A program made the translations under genes and the position numbers. The notes beneath the pieces are model-generated. The model worked only from the letters and a program-made list of their open reading frames with translations, was not told where the DNA came from and ran no database searches. Positions 53,455-61,980 of a stretch of DNA of 64,000 nucleotides are shown in pieces (the stretch's first letter is position 1; each line of letters opens with the position of its first letter). The DNA comes from Chitinophaga pinensis (GTDB lineage Bacteria > Bacteroidota > Bacteroidia > Flavobacteriales_D > Crocinitomicaceae): NCBI GenBank assembly GCA_945883825.1, contig CAMCYF010000004.1:1-64000 (forward strand), given 5' to 3'.

Positions 53455-54231
53455 CTACTTTTTTTGTTTTTCGACACGCTTTGAGACAACTATCCCAATC
53501 TCGTATAAAATTAATATTGGTATAGATACAATTATTTGAGAAATCACATCTGGCGGGGTAATGATTGCTGCTAAAATTAAAATTATAACGATAGCATGCT
53601 TTCGGTATTTTTTTAAAAATGCAGAATCAAAAAGACCAATTTTTGTAAGTAAGTAAGTTACTACAGGTAAAAGAAAGAAAAGTCCACAATAAAAAACAGT
53701 TGATAGAATGGTACTCATATATGAATTTACCGTAAAAATATTTTCAATTTTACTACTCATCTGGTAAGAACCAAAAAATTGAATACTTAAGGGTGCAACA
53801 ATATAATATCCAAAAAGAATTCCCAAAAAAAATAATAAACTAACGTAGAAAACAATTCCACGCGCTAGATTTTTTTCTTTAAATTTAAGTCCAGGCCTTA
53901 CAAAAGCCCAAATTTGATAGAAAAGATAAGGAAATGTTAAAACTATTCCTCCAAGAAAACTCATCATTAAGGCATATGAAAATTGACCTGAAACGGTCAT
54001 ACTTTGAAATTTAATAGGGATTTCAGTTATACAAATACCAAAATATTTGCACATTATTTGAAATGTTATAAACTCTTTCTTCGCCATAGAAAGAAAAACA
54101 ACATTAATAATTGTTTCTTGGTAAAACCAAATTACCGTTCCAACAATAAGGATAGCAATGGCAGCTCGCACAAGTCTCCACCTCAGTTCTTCCAAGTGAT
54201 TTAAAAAGGGCATATTGCCTTGATCTTCCAT
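53455..54231 (-). CDS. tatC: Twin-arginine translocase subunit TatC
   Basis: The 258-residue protein has six membrane helices and the TatC N-terminal signature FLNHLEELRWRLVRA, with the conserved Glu that contacts the twin-arginine motif. Later landmarks are ALMMSFLGGIVLTFPYLFYQIW and ITPPDVISQIIVSIPI. TatC recognises twin-arginine signal peptides of folded proteins. It is followed by lptB on the same strand. TatA is not encoded in the window. Confidence 0.95.
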   Translation of the reverse strand: MEDQGNMPFLNHLEELRWRLVRAAIAILIVGTVIWFYQETIINVVFLSMAKKEFITFQIMCKYFGICITEIPIKFQSMTVSGQFSYALMMSFLGGIVLTFPYLFYQIWAFVRPGLKFKEKNLARGIVFYVSLLFFLGILFGYYIVAPLSIQFFGSYQMSSKIENIFTVNSYMSTILSTVFYCGLFFLLPVVTYLLTKIGLFDSAFLKKYRKHAIVIILILAAIITPPDVISQIIVSIPILILYEIGIVVSKRVEKQKK

Positions 54232-54283
54232 TCTACAAATTTAACATTCATTCTTAAATCATGAGCTTTTTAATGTCCGTAAA

Positions 54284-54311
54284 TTGTTTACGACTTGCTT
54301 AAATACTTTTG
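54284..54311 (+). promoter_or_regulatory. Predicted promoter of the gene at 54331
   Basis: TTG (54284-54286), a 17-base spacer and TACTTTTG (54304-54311) match the consensus. The ATG at 54331 lies 19 bases downstream of the box. An alternative TTG start at 54295 is inside the spacer and is excluded. Confidence 0.6.
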
Positions 54312-54330
54312 TTATATAAAAAAGAATACT

Positions 54331-54642
54331 ATGAGAACAAGCTACGAAATTGAATCTTTAAAATTTAATAATTTAGATAGTACAGTAGAACTATCAGTTA
54401 AGGTGAGAGAAGCACAATTTACTTTTTCTTCCTCAATTTTAATGGATATGATTAATTTAAATTTAATCATTAATCAACTTCAAAAAAATAATCCTGAAAT
54501 AGAACTTTTGGATTTACTTATTGTTCAATCTGCCGAAAATTTTAATTTTTACGAACTGAATTTGACAGATTTGACAGATAAAAGTGTTGATACTGAAATT
54601 TTAAATTATCAAGAAAAAATTATCAGGCAAATAAGAGCTTAG
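54331..54642 (+). CDS. Small conserved protein of unknown function
   Basis: From the ATG at 54331 the protein has 103 residues. It begins MRTSYEIESLKFNNLDST and has a mixed alpha/beta character, with a hydrophobic central part (FTFSSSILMDMINLNLIINQL) and an acidic C-terminus. It has no signal peptide, no membrane helix and no motif that I recognise. It diverges from tatC and converges on the lipoprotein gene downstream, overlapping its stop by four bases. Confidence 0.65.
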   Translation: MRTSYEIESLKFNNLDSTVELSVKVREAQFTFSSSILMDMINLNLIINQLQKNNPEIELLDLLIVQSAENFNFYELNLTDLTDKSVDTEILNYQEKIIRQIRA

Positions 54643-55004
54643 GGTTGAATGAAGACAGTTTCTTCATTTACTTTTTCTTCCTCAATCTTAATAATTCCAA
54701 TTCCGCTTTTGTCATCTTTTTCAACTTTAATACTCAAAACAGCAACACCAGCCTGTCCTGGCTTAAACAAATAATTATAGTCAAAAGTTGCCAATCCTTG
54801 AGTATTTGTATAGGCAGTATCATATACTGAAATCTGATTAGGTAAGCCGGTAGTATTTTCACCATATAAAATAACCATTGCATTATTTACAAGAGCCTGT
54901 GTTTCGTCACGAACGTAAATATTTGCAGTTGTATTTATTTTTTTGTTGCAAGAGCTGAAAATAAATGAAGTAATAACGAGTAAATAAAGTATAGCTAATT
55001 TCAT
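54639..55004 (-). CDS. Small lipoprotein, paralogue of its neighbour
   Basis: The 121-residue protein has a lipoprotein signal (lipobox FIFSSC, Cys19) and a beta-rich Ig/carboxypeptidase-regulatory-like domain (residues about 25-120) with NIYVRDETQALVNNAMVIL and VYDTAYTNTQGLATFDYN. It shares this plan with the gene just upstream, from which it is five bases away. The two are diverged tandem copies in one unit. Such domains may be carbohydrate- or protein-binding, but the function is unknown. Confidence 0.75.
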   Translation of the reverse strand: MKLAILYLLVITSFIFSSCNKKINTTANIYVRDETQALVNNAMVILYGENTTGLPNQISVYDTAYTNTQGLATFDYNYLFKPGQAGVAVLSIKVEKDDKSGIGIIKIEEEKVNEETVFIQP

Positions 55005-55009
55005 TTTAA

Positions 55010-55372
55010 TTAATTTTCTAGGTAAATAGTTTCAACAGATGTCGAATGAACTCTGCATCTTGAATATCCAGAACCAACTTTCAAATTGTATTTAACAATT
55101 ATATCAAAGTAACCAGTTGTATTATCTGAAGAAGTAAAATAATCCCCCAAGTTTATTGTAGTGAATCCTGATGAATTTGTATAAGCAGTATCTACAAATT
55201 CTCCAGTTGGTGGAGTTGATTGTTGATCCCCAATAGCTACAACCATAGCACCATTAATAAGTTGGTTGCTAGCTGAACGCACAAATACTTTTAAAATAGA
55301 GTCTTCTTTTTTACAGTTTGTCAGTGTTAATAGCACAAATAGAAGACAAACAAGCGATATTCCTTTTTTCAT
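55010..55372 (-). CDS. Small lipoprotein, paralogue of its neighbour
   Basis: The 120-residue protein has a lipoprotein signal (lipobox LTLTNC, Cys20) and the same Ig/regulatory-like fold as the downstream gene: LKVFVRSASNQLINGAMVV, then FVDTAYTNSSGFTTINLGDY. The pattern TAYTN-x-x-G is shared with its neighbour, but the rest is well diverged. The two genes are probably co-transcribed. No ligand or partner is indicated. Confidence 0.75.
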   Translation of the reverse strand: MKKGISLVCLLFVLLTLTNCKKEDSILKVFVRSASNQLINGAMVVAIGDQQSTPPTGEFVDTAYTNSSGFTTINLGDYFTSSDNTTGYFDIIVKYNLKVGSGYSRCRVHSTSVETIYLEN

Positions 55373-55660
55373 TTTTTAGTTTGAATTTCAAATTTACATT
55401 TTTTTTTCAAGCTTTAAAACTATTTTTTAGTTTTTTAGCATTGATTTTATTCATTATGACATTTTTAAATGTTATTGTTTCTTTTAAAACCCTTTTTAAC
55501 TTTCTTCCCCAAAAAAGAAATAAAACGATATATTTAAGATTTGCTTCTTTCCTCATATTAATAACAAGTTATTTCTTTTACATTTGTAATCAACTTTAAT
55601 AGATTTAGAAAATTGATTTTTTAAACGCTCTAAGTCAAGTAAAAGTTACACAATTAACTT

Positions 55661-56683
55661 ATGAAAGATACTATTGACCAAGTCCGAAAACAAATAAATG
55701 ATTTTGTAATTGATTCCTCCTTATCATTGGAAGCTTTTAGAATTCAATTTCTTGGCTCCAAAGGAGTAATGAAAGAATTATATTCGCTTTTGAAACTTGT
55801 GCCTAATGATGAAAAGCGAATAATTGGTCTCTTGCTTAATGATTTGCGCTCTGAAGTTGAAGCCAAAATTGAATTGGAAAAACAAAATTTTTTACAACTT
55901 GGTGTTCTTGATAAATCAATTGACTTAACTAAGTCTGGAGAAGATGCCGCTATTGGAAGTCACCATCCATTAACTCTTGTTAAGAGAGAAATTATTTCGA
56001 TTTTTTCTCGAATTGGATTTACGATTTCTGAAGGCCCTGAAATTGAAGATGATTGGCATAATTTTTCTGCTTTAAATTTCCCGGAAGAACATCCTGCTCG
56101 TGATATGCAAGACACTTTTTTTATTGAAAAAGGAGAAAAAGAAATGGCGCTCAGAACGCACACAAGCTCTGTGCAAGTTAGAGTAATGGAAAATTCAAAA
56201 CCTCCTATTCGCACAATTTCTCCAGGTCGAGTTTACAGAAATGAAGCAATTTCTGCACGCGCTCATTGTTTTTTTCACCAACTTGAGGGTTTATTTATTG
56301 ATAAAAATGTCTCTTTTGCCGACTTAAAACAAACCTTGCTCTTTTTTGCTCGTGAAATGTTTGGCGAAAAAGCACAAATCCGCCTTCGGCCGTCTTATTT
56401 TCCGTTTACAGAACCAAGTGCTGAGGTAGATGTTTCCTGTACACTTTGTAATTCAAATGGTTGTAATGTTTGTAAATATTCTGGTTGGTTGGAAATCTTG
56501 GGTTGTGGAATGGTAGATCCAAGTGTTTTAGAAGCGAGTGGAATTGATTCTAAAATTTATTCTGGTTTTGCTTTTGGAATGGGAATTGAGCGAATTGCCC
56601 AGTTAAAATACCGCGTTACTGATCTTCGGCTTTATTCAGAAAATGACATTCGATTTTTAAACCAATTTAAAGCAGTAATCTAG
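55661..56683 (+). CDS. pheS: Phenylalanyl-tRNA synthetase alpha subunit
   Basis: The 340-residue protein has the coiled-coil N-terminus (about 1-85) and a class II catalytic domain. It shows motif 2, GRVYRNEAISARAHCFFHQ, a two-CxxC loop (CTLCNSNGCNVCKYSGW) and motif 3, GFAFGMGIERIAQLKY. The alpha subunit pairs with PheT, which is encoded elsewhere. Its upstream region contains TACATTTG (55579-55586), a -7-like box, but no correctly spaced TTG. It begins a plus-strand run with ytxJ and glutaminyl cyclase. Confidence 0.97.
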   Translation: MKDTIDQVRKQINDFVIDSSLSLEAFRIQFLGSKGVMKELYSLLKLVPNDEKRIIGLLLNDLRSEVEAKIELEKQNFLQLGVLDKSIDLTKSGEDAAIGSHHPLTLVKREIISIFSRIGFTISEGPEIEDDWHNFSALNFPEEHPARDMQDTFFIEKGEKEMALRTHTSSVQVRVMENSKPPIRTISPGRVYRNEAISARAHCFFHQLEGLFIDKNVSFADLKQTLLFFAREMFGEKAQIRLRPSYFPFTEPSAEVDVSCTLCNSNGCNVCKYSGWLEILGCGMVDPSVLEASGIDSKIYSGFAFGMGIERIAQLKYRVTDLRLYSENDIRFLNQFKAVI

Positions 56684-56685
56684 TT

Positions 56686-57024
56686 ATGGGATGGATCCAA
56701 CTTGAGCGAAGAGAACAATTAGCAGAAATAGTAGATAGAAGTGCCCTAATTCCTCAACTGATTTTTAAACATAGCACTAGATGCAGTATTTCAAGTATGG
56801 CACTTAATCGCATTGAATCTCATGGCTTGCAAAATTCTTCTAATTTAGAATGTTATTTTTTAGACCTTATTCAATTCAGGGAATTATCGAACTTAATAGC
56901 GCAAGAACTCAATGTAATTCATCAATCACCACAGGCTATTTTACTTAAAAACAGAAATGTTGTTTACAGCGATTCTCATGGTTCAATCGATAATTTGGAA
57001 ATAGAAAAAGCAAGTAATAGTTAA
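56686..57024 (+). CDS. ytxJ: YtxJ-type bacillithiol redox protein
   Basis: The 112-residue thioredoxin-fold protein has the YtxJ landmark FKHSTRCSISSMAL with a single active-site Cys (one-Cys monothiol type), followed by ECYFLDL and a SPQAILLKNRNVVYSDSHG end. The family is called bacillithiol-system redox-active protein and probably acts as a monothiol bacilliredoxin. It lies three bases after pheS and five before the glutaminyl cyclase gene, so they may be one transcript. Confidence 0.88.
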   Translation: MGWIQLERREQLAEIVDRSALIPQLIFKHSTRCSISSMALNRIESHGLQNSSNLECYFLDLIQFRELSNLIAQELNVIHQSPQAILLKNRNVVYSDSHGSIDNLEIEKASNS

Positions 57025-57028
57025 AAAA

Positions 57029-58096
57029 ATGAAAAAAATACTTGTTTTCGTACTAATTTTTGGCTTAATAGGTGCTTTTATTTTTCCTCTATTTTTTTCG
57101 GACGACACAACTGACGAAACAAAATTTCAATTTCAGTTTAATGAAAACTTACTAGTGACATTAGGTCAATCTGTAACGATACCTTTTGAAATAATTAATG
57201 AGGTTCAGAGTATTGATTTATTAGTAAATGGTGAACGTTTAAAAACTTGGAATCATCCAAAGGGTATTATAAAGTTTACATTTGATACTAAGAATAGATT
57301 AGTAGGTTCATATTCCTTGGAATTAGTTGCTAAACTTTCTGATGGATCTGAATTTAGAGATGAACGATACATGAGTATTTTGTCAGACATTGTTCCTGCG
57401 AAATGGAGTTTAAAAATACTAAATAATTCCCCGCATTTAGAAACTAGTTTTACGCAAGGACTAGCTTTTGATTCTGGTAAATTATATGAAGGAACTGGAG
57501 ATCCAAATCAAACTGGTGCAACACTGATTGCTGAGGTAGATATTGAATCAGGGCAAATTAAAAGGAATATTGGTCTAGCTGCACCTTATTTTGGAGAGGG
57601 AATTACAATTTTTGGAGAGGATTTATATCAGCTAACTTGGAAAAATCAAAAGTGTCTAGTTTACGACAAGAAAACCTTTGTATCTAAAAAAGAATTTACC
57701 TACACAGGAGAAGGTTGGGGCTTGTGTAATGACGGAAAAAATTTAATTATGTCAGACGGTAGTCAAAGACTTTATTTCAGAGACCCAAAAACCTTTCAAT
57801 TAATTAAAACAATTGAAGTTTATTCAGATCAAGGTCCAATTAATTACCTCAATGAACTTGAATATATTGAGGGTTTGGTTTATGCAAATATTTGGATGGC
57901 TAATTCTATTGCAGTTATTGATCCATTGAGCGGTAAAACAATGGCAATAATAAATGCAGATGAACTTGTAAATTTACAAAAACAAGGAATAAATGGAAAT
58001 GTTTTAAATGGAATTGCATACAATTCTACAAATAAAAAACTTTATTTGACAGGAAAATATTGGTCAAAATTATTTGAAGTCCAAATTTCAAAGTGA
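57029..58096 (+). CDS. Glutaminyl-peptide cyclotransferase (bacterial glutamine cyclase)
   Basis: The 355-residue protein has an N-terminal membrane anchor or uncleaved signal (residues 4-22), a short Ig-like region (about 35-120) and a five-bladed propeller with the family segments FTQGLAFDSGKLYEGTGDPN, LYQLTWKNQKCLVYDKKTF, GEGWGLCNDGKNLIMSDGS and LNELEYIEGLVYANIWMAN. The enzyme cyclises an N-terminal Gln to pyroglutamate in the periplasm. In Bacteroidota most exported proteins begin with Gln after signal cleavage, so this enzyme acts on much of the secretome. Fifteen exported proteins in this window fit that rule. Confidence 0.92.
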   Translation: MKKILVFVLIFGLIGAFIFPLFFSDDTTDETKFQFQFNENLLVTLGQSVTIPFEIINEVQSIDLLVNGERLKTWNHPKGIIKFTFDTKNRLVGSYSLELVAKLSDGSEFRDERYMSILSDIVPAKWSLKILNNSPHLETSFTQGLAFDSGKLYEGTGDPNQTGATLIAEVDIESGQIKRNIGLAAPYFGEGITIFGEDLYQLTWKNQKCLVYDKKTFVSKKEFTYTGEGWGLCNDGKNLIMSDGSQRLYFRDPKTFQLIKTIEVYSDQGPINYLNELEYIEGLVYANIWMANSIAVIDPLSGKTMAIINADELVNLQKQGINGNVLNGIAYNSTNKKLYLTGKYWSKLFEVQISK

Positions 58097-58182
58097 AAAT
58101 ATACCTAATATTAGTGGAATATAATAGAATTAGAATCGTTAGTAAGATCGGATCAATAAATAGAGTATTTTAATTAAAATAA

Positions 58183-58866
58183 ATGGAACATATAAGAAAA
58201 GATTGGAGCGAAATTAAAAGTAACGATAGTTGGTCTATTTTTAAGATTATGTCAGAATTTGTTGAGGCATTTGACCGCTTATCTAAAATTGGCCCTTGCG
58301 TTTCAATTTTTGGCTCTGCACGTACTTCCGAGGATAATAACTATTATTTGTTAGGTGTCCAAATTGCGAAAGAATTGGGAAGTCTTGGTTACGGAATAAT
58401 CTCTGGTGGGGGACCTGGAATTATGGAAGCCGCTAACAAAGGTGCTCAAGAAGCAAACTCACCTTCAGTAGGGCTAAACATCGACTTGCCCTTTGAACAA
58501 AATCATAATCCATACATCGATCAATCTCACAATATATTATTTGATTATTTTTTCGTGAGAAAAGTAATTTTTGTTAAATATTCTCAAGCTTTTGTTATAC
58601 TTCCTGGTGGTTTTGGAACCTTAGACGAATTATTTGAAGCTTTAACCTTAATTCAAACTAAGAAAATTAACAAAAGACCAATTGTACTTGTTGGAAAAGA
58701 GTATTGGTCTGGTTTACTTGTTTGGATCGAAGAAACAATGTTAAGTGCCGAAAAAAATATTTCCAAAGAGGATTTAAATTTATTTAAGCTAGTAGATTCA
58801 TCTCAAGAAGCCGTTGATTATATTGAAGATTTTTATAGGTCTAATATTTTATCTCCAAATTTTTAG
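58183..58866 (+). CDS. LOG-family Rossmann-fold protein (TIGR00730)
   Basis: The 227-residue protein has a Rossmann-type fold with the LOG-family markers SIFGSARTSEDN, SGGGPGIMEAANKGA and PGGFGTLDELFE. LOG proteins hydrolyse nucleoside 5'-monophosphates to the base and ribose 5-phosphate; in plants and some bacteria they activate cytokinins. The PGGxGTxxE motif is complete, so it is likely active. Its natural substrate is not known here. The next gene's longest frame overlaps its end, but the chosen start does not. Confidence 0.93.
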   Translation: MEHIRKDWSEIKSNDSWSIFKIMSEFVEAFDRLSKIGPCVSIFGSARTSEDNNYYLLGVQIAKELGSLGYGIISGGGPGIMEAANKGAQEANSPSVGLNIDLPFEQNHNPYIDQSHNILFDYFFVRKVIFVKYSQAFVILPGGFGTLDELFEALTLIQTKKINKRPIVLVGKEYWSGLLVWIEETMLSAEKNISKEDLNLFKLVDSSQEAVDYIEDFYRSNILSPNF

Positions 58867-58910
58867 TAATAATTCTCTAAAAAGTAAGTTATATAATTCT
58901 ATTGAATCCT

Positions 58911-58918
58911 TATATTTG
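58911..58918 (+). promoter_or_regulatory. Predicted -7 element of the PASTA gene
   Basis: TATATTTG matches TAnnTTTG, 21 bases before the ATG at 58940. The upstream TTG is not at the usual spacing, so it is weak evidence, but it supports the shorter start. Confidence 0.35.
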
Positions 58919-58939
58919 TCAAGTAATGCTATTGTAACT

Positions 58940-59764
58940 ATGAACTTTATATCGCTTTTTAATAACATTAAAAGTTTTATTTTTTCGAAGCATTTTTTAA
59001 AGCATTTTGGTTACATAATTATTTTTCACTTGTGTGCCATATTTTTCACGATTCTTTATTTAAATTTTGCCACAAACCATGGAGAAAAAATTGCAGTCCC
59101 TAATTTAGTTGGTTTAAGTGCTGAGGTAGCAAAACAAAAATTAGAAGATTTGGGATTGGAGTATCAAATACTTGATAGTGTTTACGATGCAAAATCTCCA
59201 CTTTTTAAAAAGCCGGAAGGTACAGTATACGAGCAACTTGTTGAACCGACATTTTCATCTCTAATTTTTGTTAAGTCAAATCGGGTAATTGGCTTGCGTC
59301 TTACTAAAAAAAATGAATTAATAGAAATGCCAAGTTTGATTCATAAGCAAGTTCAATTTGCTCAAAGTATTTTAGAAGGAAGAGGATTACGATATGTCAT
59401 AAAATATAGAGCAAGTAGTGAGGAAAACGGCTCTGTTATTGAACAACTTTATAAGGGCCAACGAATAAAAGATGGCGTACGTATTTCTGTTGGAGCAGTA
59501 ATAACTTTAATTGTAGGACAAAATGATTTGGGAGAACCTATAAATACCCCAAATTTAGTTGGTTTATATCGTGATGAAGCGATAAATATTTTAGATACAA
59601 TGGGCATAACTTCATACAATATAATTTGTCCAGACTGCTTTACTTTTGAAGATTCAATTTCAGCTATTATTTACAGTCAAACTCCCGAGTACATAGAAGG
59701 TGCAACAGTTTTAAAATCAACACAGTTTACAATTACAATGCAAAAAAATCCGTTAGAAGAATAA
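58940..59764 (+). CDS. Membrane-anchored PASTA-repeat protein
   Basis: From the ATG at 58940 the protein has 274 residues: an N-terminal cytoplasmic tail, one membrane helix (about 23-42) and three PASTA domains (for example VPNLVGLSAEVAKQKLEDLG, MPSLIHKQVQFAQSILEGRG and TPNLVGLYRDEAINILDTMG). PASTA domains bind uncrosslinked peptidoglycan or beta-lactams; in Bacteroidota they occur on short membrane proteins near rluD. A longer in-frame ATG (58814) overlaps the LOG gene and is less likely. Confidence 0.88.
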   Translation: MNFISLFNNIKSFIFSKHFLKHFGYIIIFHLCAIFFTILYLNFATNHGEKIAVPNLVGLSAEVAKQKLEDLGLEYQILDSVYDAKSPLFKKPEGTVYEQLVEPTFSSLIFVKSNRVIGLRLTKKNELIEMPSLIHKQVQFAQSILEGRGLRYVIKYRASSEENGSVIEQLYKGQRIKDGVRISVGAVITLIVGQNDLGEPINTPNLVGLYRDEAINILDTMGITSYNIICPDCFTFEDSISAIIYSQTPEYIEGATVLKSTQFTITMQKNPLEE

Positions 59765-59778
59765 ATAAAATAATATCT

Positions 59779-61980
59779 ATGAGACTTTTATTTCTTGCTA
59801 TAATTTCTACCTCTTACTCTTTTTCTCAGGTATTAGAATTAGGGCCAATGACCTCAAATCCATCTATTAGTTTTAATGAAAAGACCTTGTTAAAGACAGG
59901 TTCAAATTCAATAGATAGCACTTTTATTTTTTCAACGGATACCCTTTCTCTCCCCTTTTATGATGAATTTTCTGCTAATAAATTTCAAAAATATCTGGGC
60001 GACTTTTCTGCAAATGGTGTAACTAGTATTTTATATTATCGCTTAATTGACCCACTAAGTTCTTTGCCACTTTCAGCTTCAACTAGTTTAACAAATCAGC
60101 AGACTTTTAATCGAATTTATGACGCTTCTACATCAACTTTCATAGATAATAATTTTCAAGCTACCTCTGTAAAAGTTGGCGATCTTACTTCGTATCCAGT
60201 GCAATATGAAACACTCCCTTTATTTCCTCCTTATTATATTTATGATACGATTGGAGTTCCAGATATTTCTGATACATTATGGATAACAAATCCTGATTTT
60301 TTTCAGGATTCAGCACGACAGTTTTTTATGCCAATCAATGATCCATCCAAACTTTGGACTGATGATTTTGCATACCATAACTATCGTTTTGCTGTTAATC
60401 CTCGATCACTTGGTGTAGTTACTTTTGACGGCTTAGATGAAATGGGTTTTCCATATGAAATAGGAACTTCAATTACAAATTATGCAGATAAATTAACATC
60501 AAAACCAATTGATCTGAGTAATAATTTAGCTTTGGATTCTATTTACTTTAGTTTTTTATACCAGGCTCAAGGTTTTGGAGATATTCCTGAACAATCTGAC
60601 TCATTGGTTTTAGAATTTTATGCCAAGGATTTAGATCAATGGTTTAGAGTTTGGGGTACAAATGGTGGTTCTGTTTTACCATTTAAAGCTGCACATATTC
60701 CTCTTACTGAAAACAAATATTTAAAAAAAGGTTTTCAATTTCGCTTTCGTAACTATGGTTCACTTGCGGGTTCACTTGATCATTTTCATATAGATTATGT
60801 TCATTTAAGAACGGCATCCAGTCACAATGATACCCTTTTTAAAGATTTTGCTTTAGTCTATCCGCTCAACACACTTTTAAAAAACTATACTTCTGTTCCT
60901 TGGGATCACTACAAAAATTCATTAGATAATAAAATGGCAGATTCTTTAAAAATTGAATTATATAATGGAAGTCCAACTGCAGAGAATTACCAAGATGGCT
61001 TTCTATCATTTTCACTTGATAATGTATTTTCTTTATTTGTCCTACCTGGATTTAATTTGGCAGAACAACAAATTAATTTTTTTCCGCGGGAAGTGCTCAC
61101 TTCTTATCATAATTTAACAAACGGAAATAGCTTTGATAAAACCTTGCCTGGAATTCAACAAAGTTTTACTGTAAAGGCGAATGCTTCTGCACAATTTCCT
61201 AATGATTTAATAAATGATTCAACTGGGTTTTTCCAAAACTTTACAAATTTTTATAGTTACGACGATGGAAGTTCAGAAGCTGCTTTTGGCCCAACTGGTT
61301 CGCAAGCAAGGCTTGCAGTAAGATTTGACGCTTATGAAGCGGATTCTTTAATTGGGGTTAGTTTTCAATTTGTGCCATCAGTAGTTGATGTATCTAATAA
61401 ATTATTTTTACTCACAGTTTGGTCAGAAAATGATGATGAGCCTGACCAAATTTTGTATGAAGATGATGTTTTTAATCCTAGAAATCCAATTTATCCAACT
61501 GGTGACGAACAATTTGTGACGTATTATTTTCTTGACACTATAAAAGTCCCAGTCAACACAAGTTTTTTTGTTGGTTGGCGTCAGTTAGATCCGGAACGTT
61601 TAAATTTAGGTTTAGATCGAAATTTAGATTTTTCATCAAAAATTAAATTTAGTGTAAATGGCGGGGCAACTTGGTTAACTTCTCCTTTTTCAGGTACTGC
61701 AATGATTCGCCCTGTTTTTTCTACTAAATTAGATCAATTTATTGGTATTAATGAAGAAACTTTTGATGTTAAAATTTTTCCAAATCCTACAACTGATATT
61801 TTTCAAATTATTCTACCACAAGAAGATAATAATCTCGAAAAAATCCTATTAGACCAAACAGGAAGAATATTGCTAAAAACAAATGAAAATCAAATAGATT
61901 TATCAAATTTTAGTACCGGTTACTTTTTTCTTCAAATACCTCAAGTTTCACAAAAGTTATGGAAAATACTGAAAAATTGA
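59779..61980 (+). CDS. Large secreted protein with T9SS tail
   Basis: The 733-residue protein has a signal peptide (LAIISTSYSFS/QVLEL) and a long beta-rich region. The TLSLPFYDEFSANKF segment and the DSIYFSFLYQAQGFGDIP pattern are typical of a group of Bacteroidota surface proteins. There is also VGWRQLDPERLNLGLDRNLD before the type A T9SS tail (about 655-733, DVKIFPNPTTDIFQI ... STGYFFLQIPQV). No enzymatic motif is seen. Its stop overlaps the rluD start by 22 bases, and it follows the PASTA gene by 14, so the three form one unit. Confidence 0.87.
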   Translation: MRLLFLAIISTSYSFSQVLELGPMTSNPSISFNEKTLLKTGSNSIDSTFIFSTDTLSLPFYDEFSANKFQKYLGDFSANGVTSILYYRLIDPLSSLPLSASTSLTNQQTFNRIYDASTSTFIDNNFQATSVKVGDLTSYPVQYETLPLFPPYYIYDTIGVPDISDTLWITNPDFFQDSARQFFMPINDPSKLWTDDFAYHNYRFAVNPRSLGVVTFDGLDEMGFPYEIGTSITNYADKLTSKPIDLSNNLALDSIYFSFLYQAQGFGDIPEQSDSLVLEFYAKDLDQWFRVWGTNGGSVLPFKAAHIPLTENKYLKKGFQFRFRNYGSLAGSLDHFHIDYVHLRTASSHNDTLFKDFALVYPLNTLLKNYTSVPWDHYKNSLDNKMADSLKIELYNGSPTAENYQDGFLSFSLDNVFSLFVLPGFNLAEQQINFFPREVLTSYHNLTNGNSFDKTLPGIQQSFTVKANASAQFPNDLINDSTGFFQNFTNFYSYDDGSSEAAFGPTGSQARLAVRFDAYEADSLIGVSFQFVPSVVDVSNKLFLLTVWSENDDEPDQILYEDDVFNPRNPIYPTGDEQFVTYYFLDTIKVPVNTSFFVGWRQLDPERLNLGLDRNLDFSSKIKFSVNGGATWLTSPFSGTAMIRPVFSTKLDQFIGINEETFDVKIFPNPTTDIFQIILPQEDNNLEKILLDQTGRILLKTNENQIDLSNFSTGYFFLQIPQVSQKLWKILKN

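Noticed and set aside
55318..55599. A 93-codon plus-strand frame before pheS with hydrophobic stretches
   Set aside because: It overlaps a lipoprotein start on the other strand. The hydrophobicity is what AT-rich DNA gives by chance, and the pheS gene has its own upstream region.
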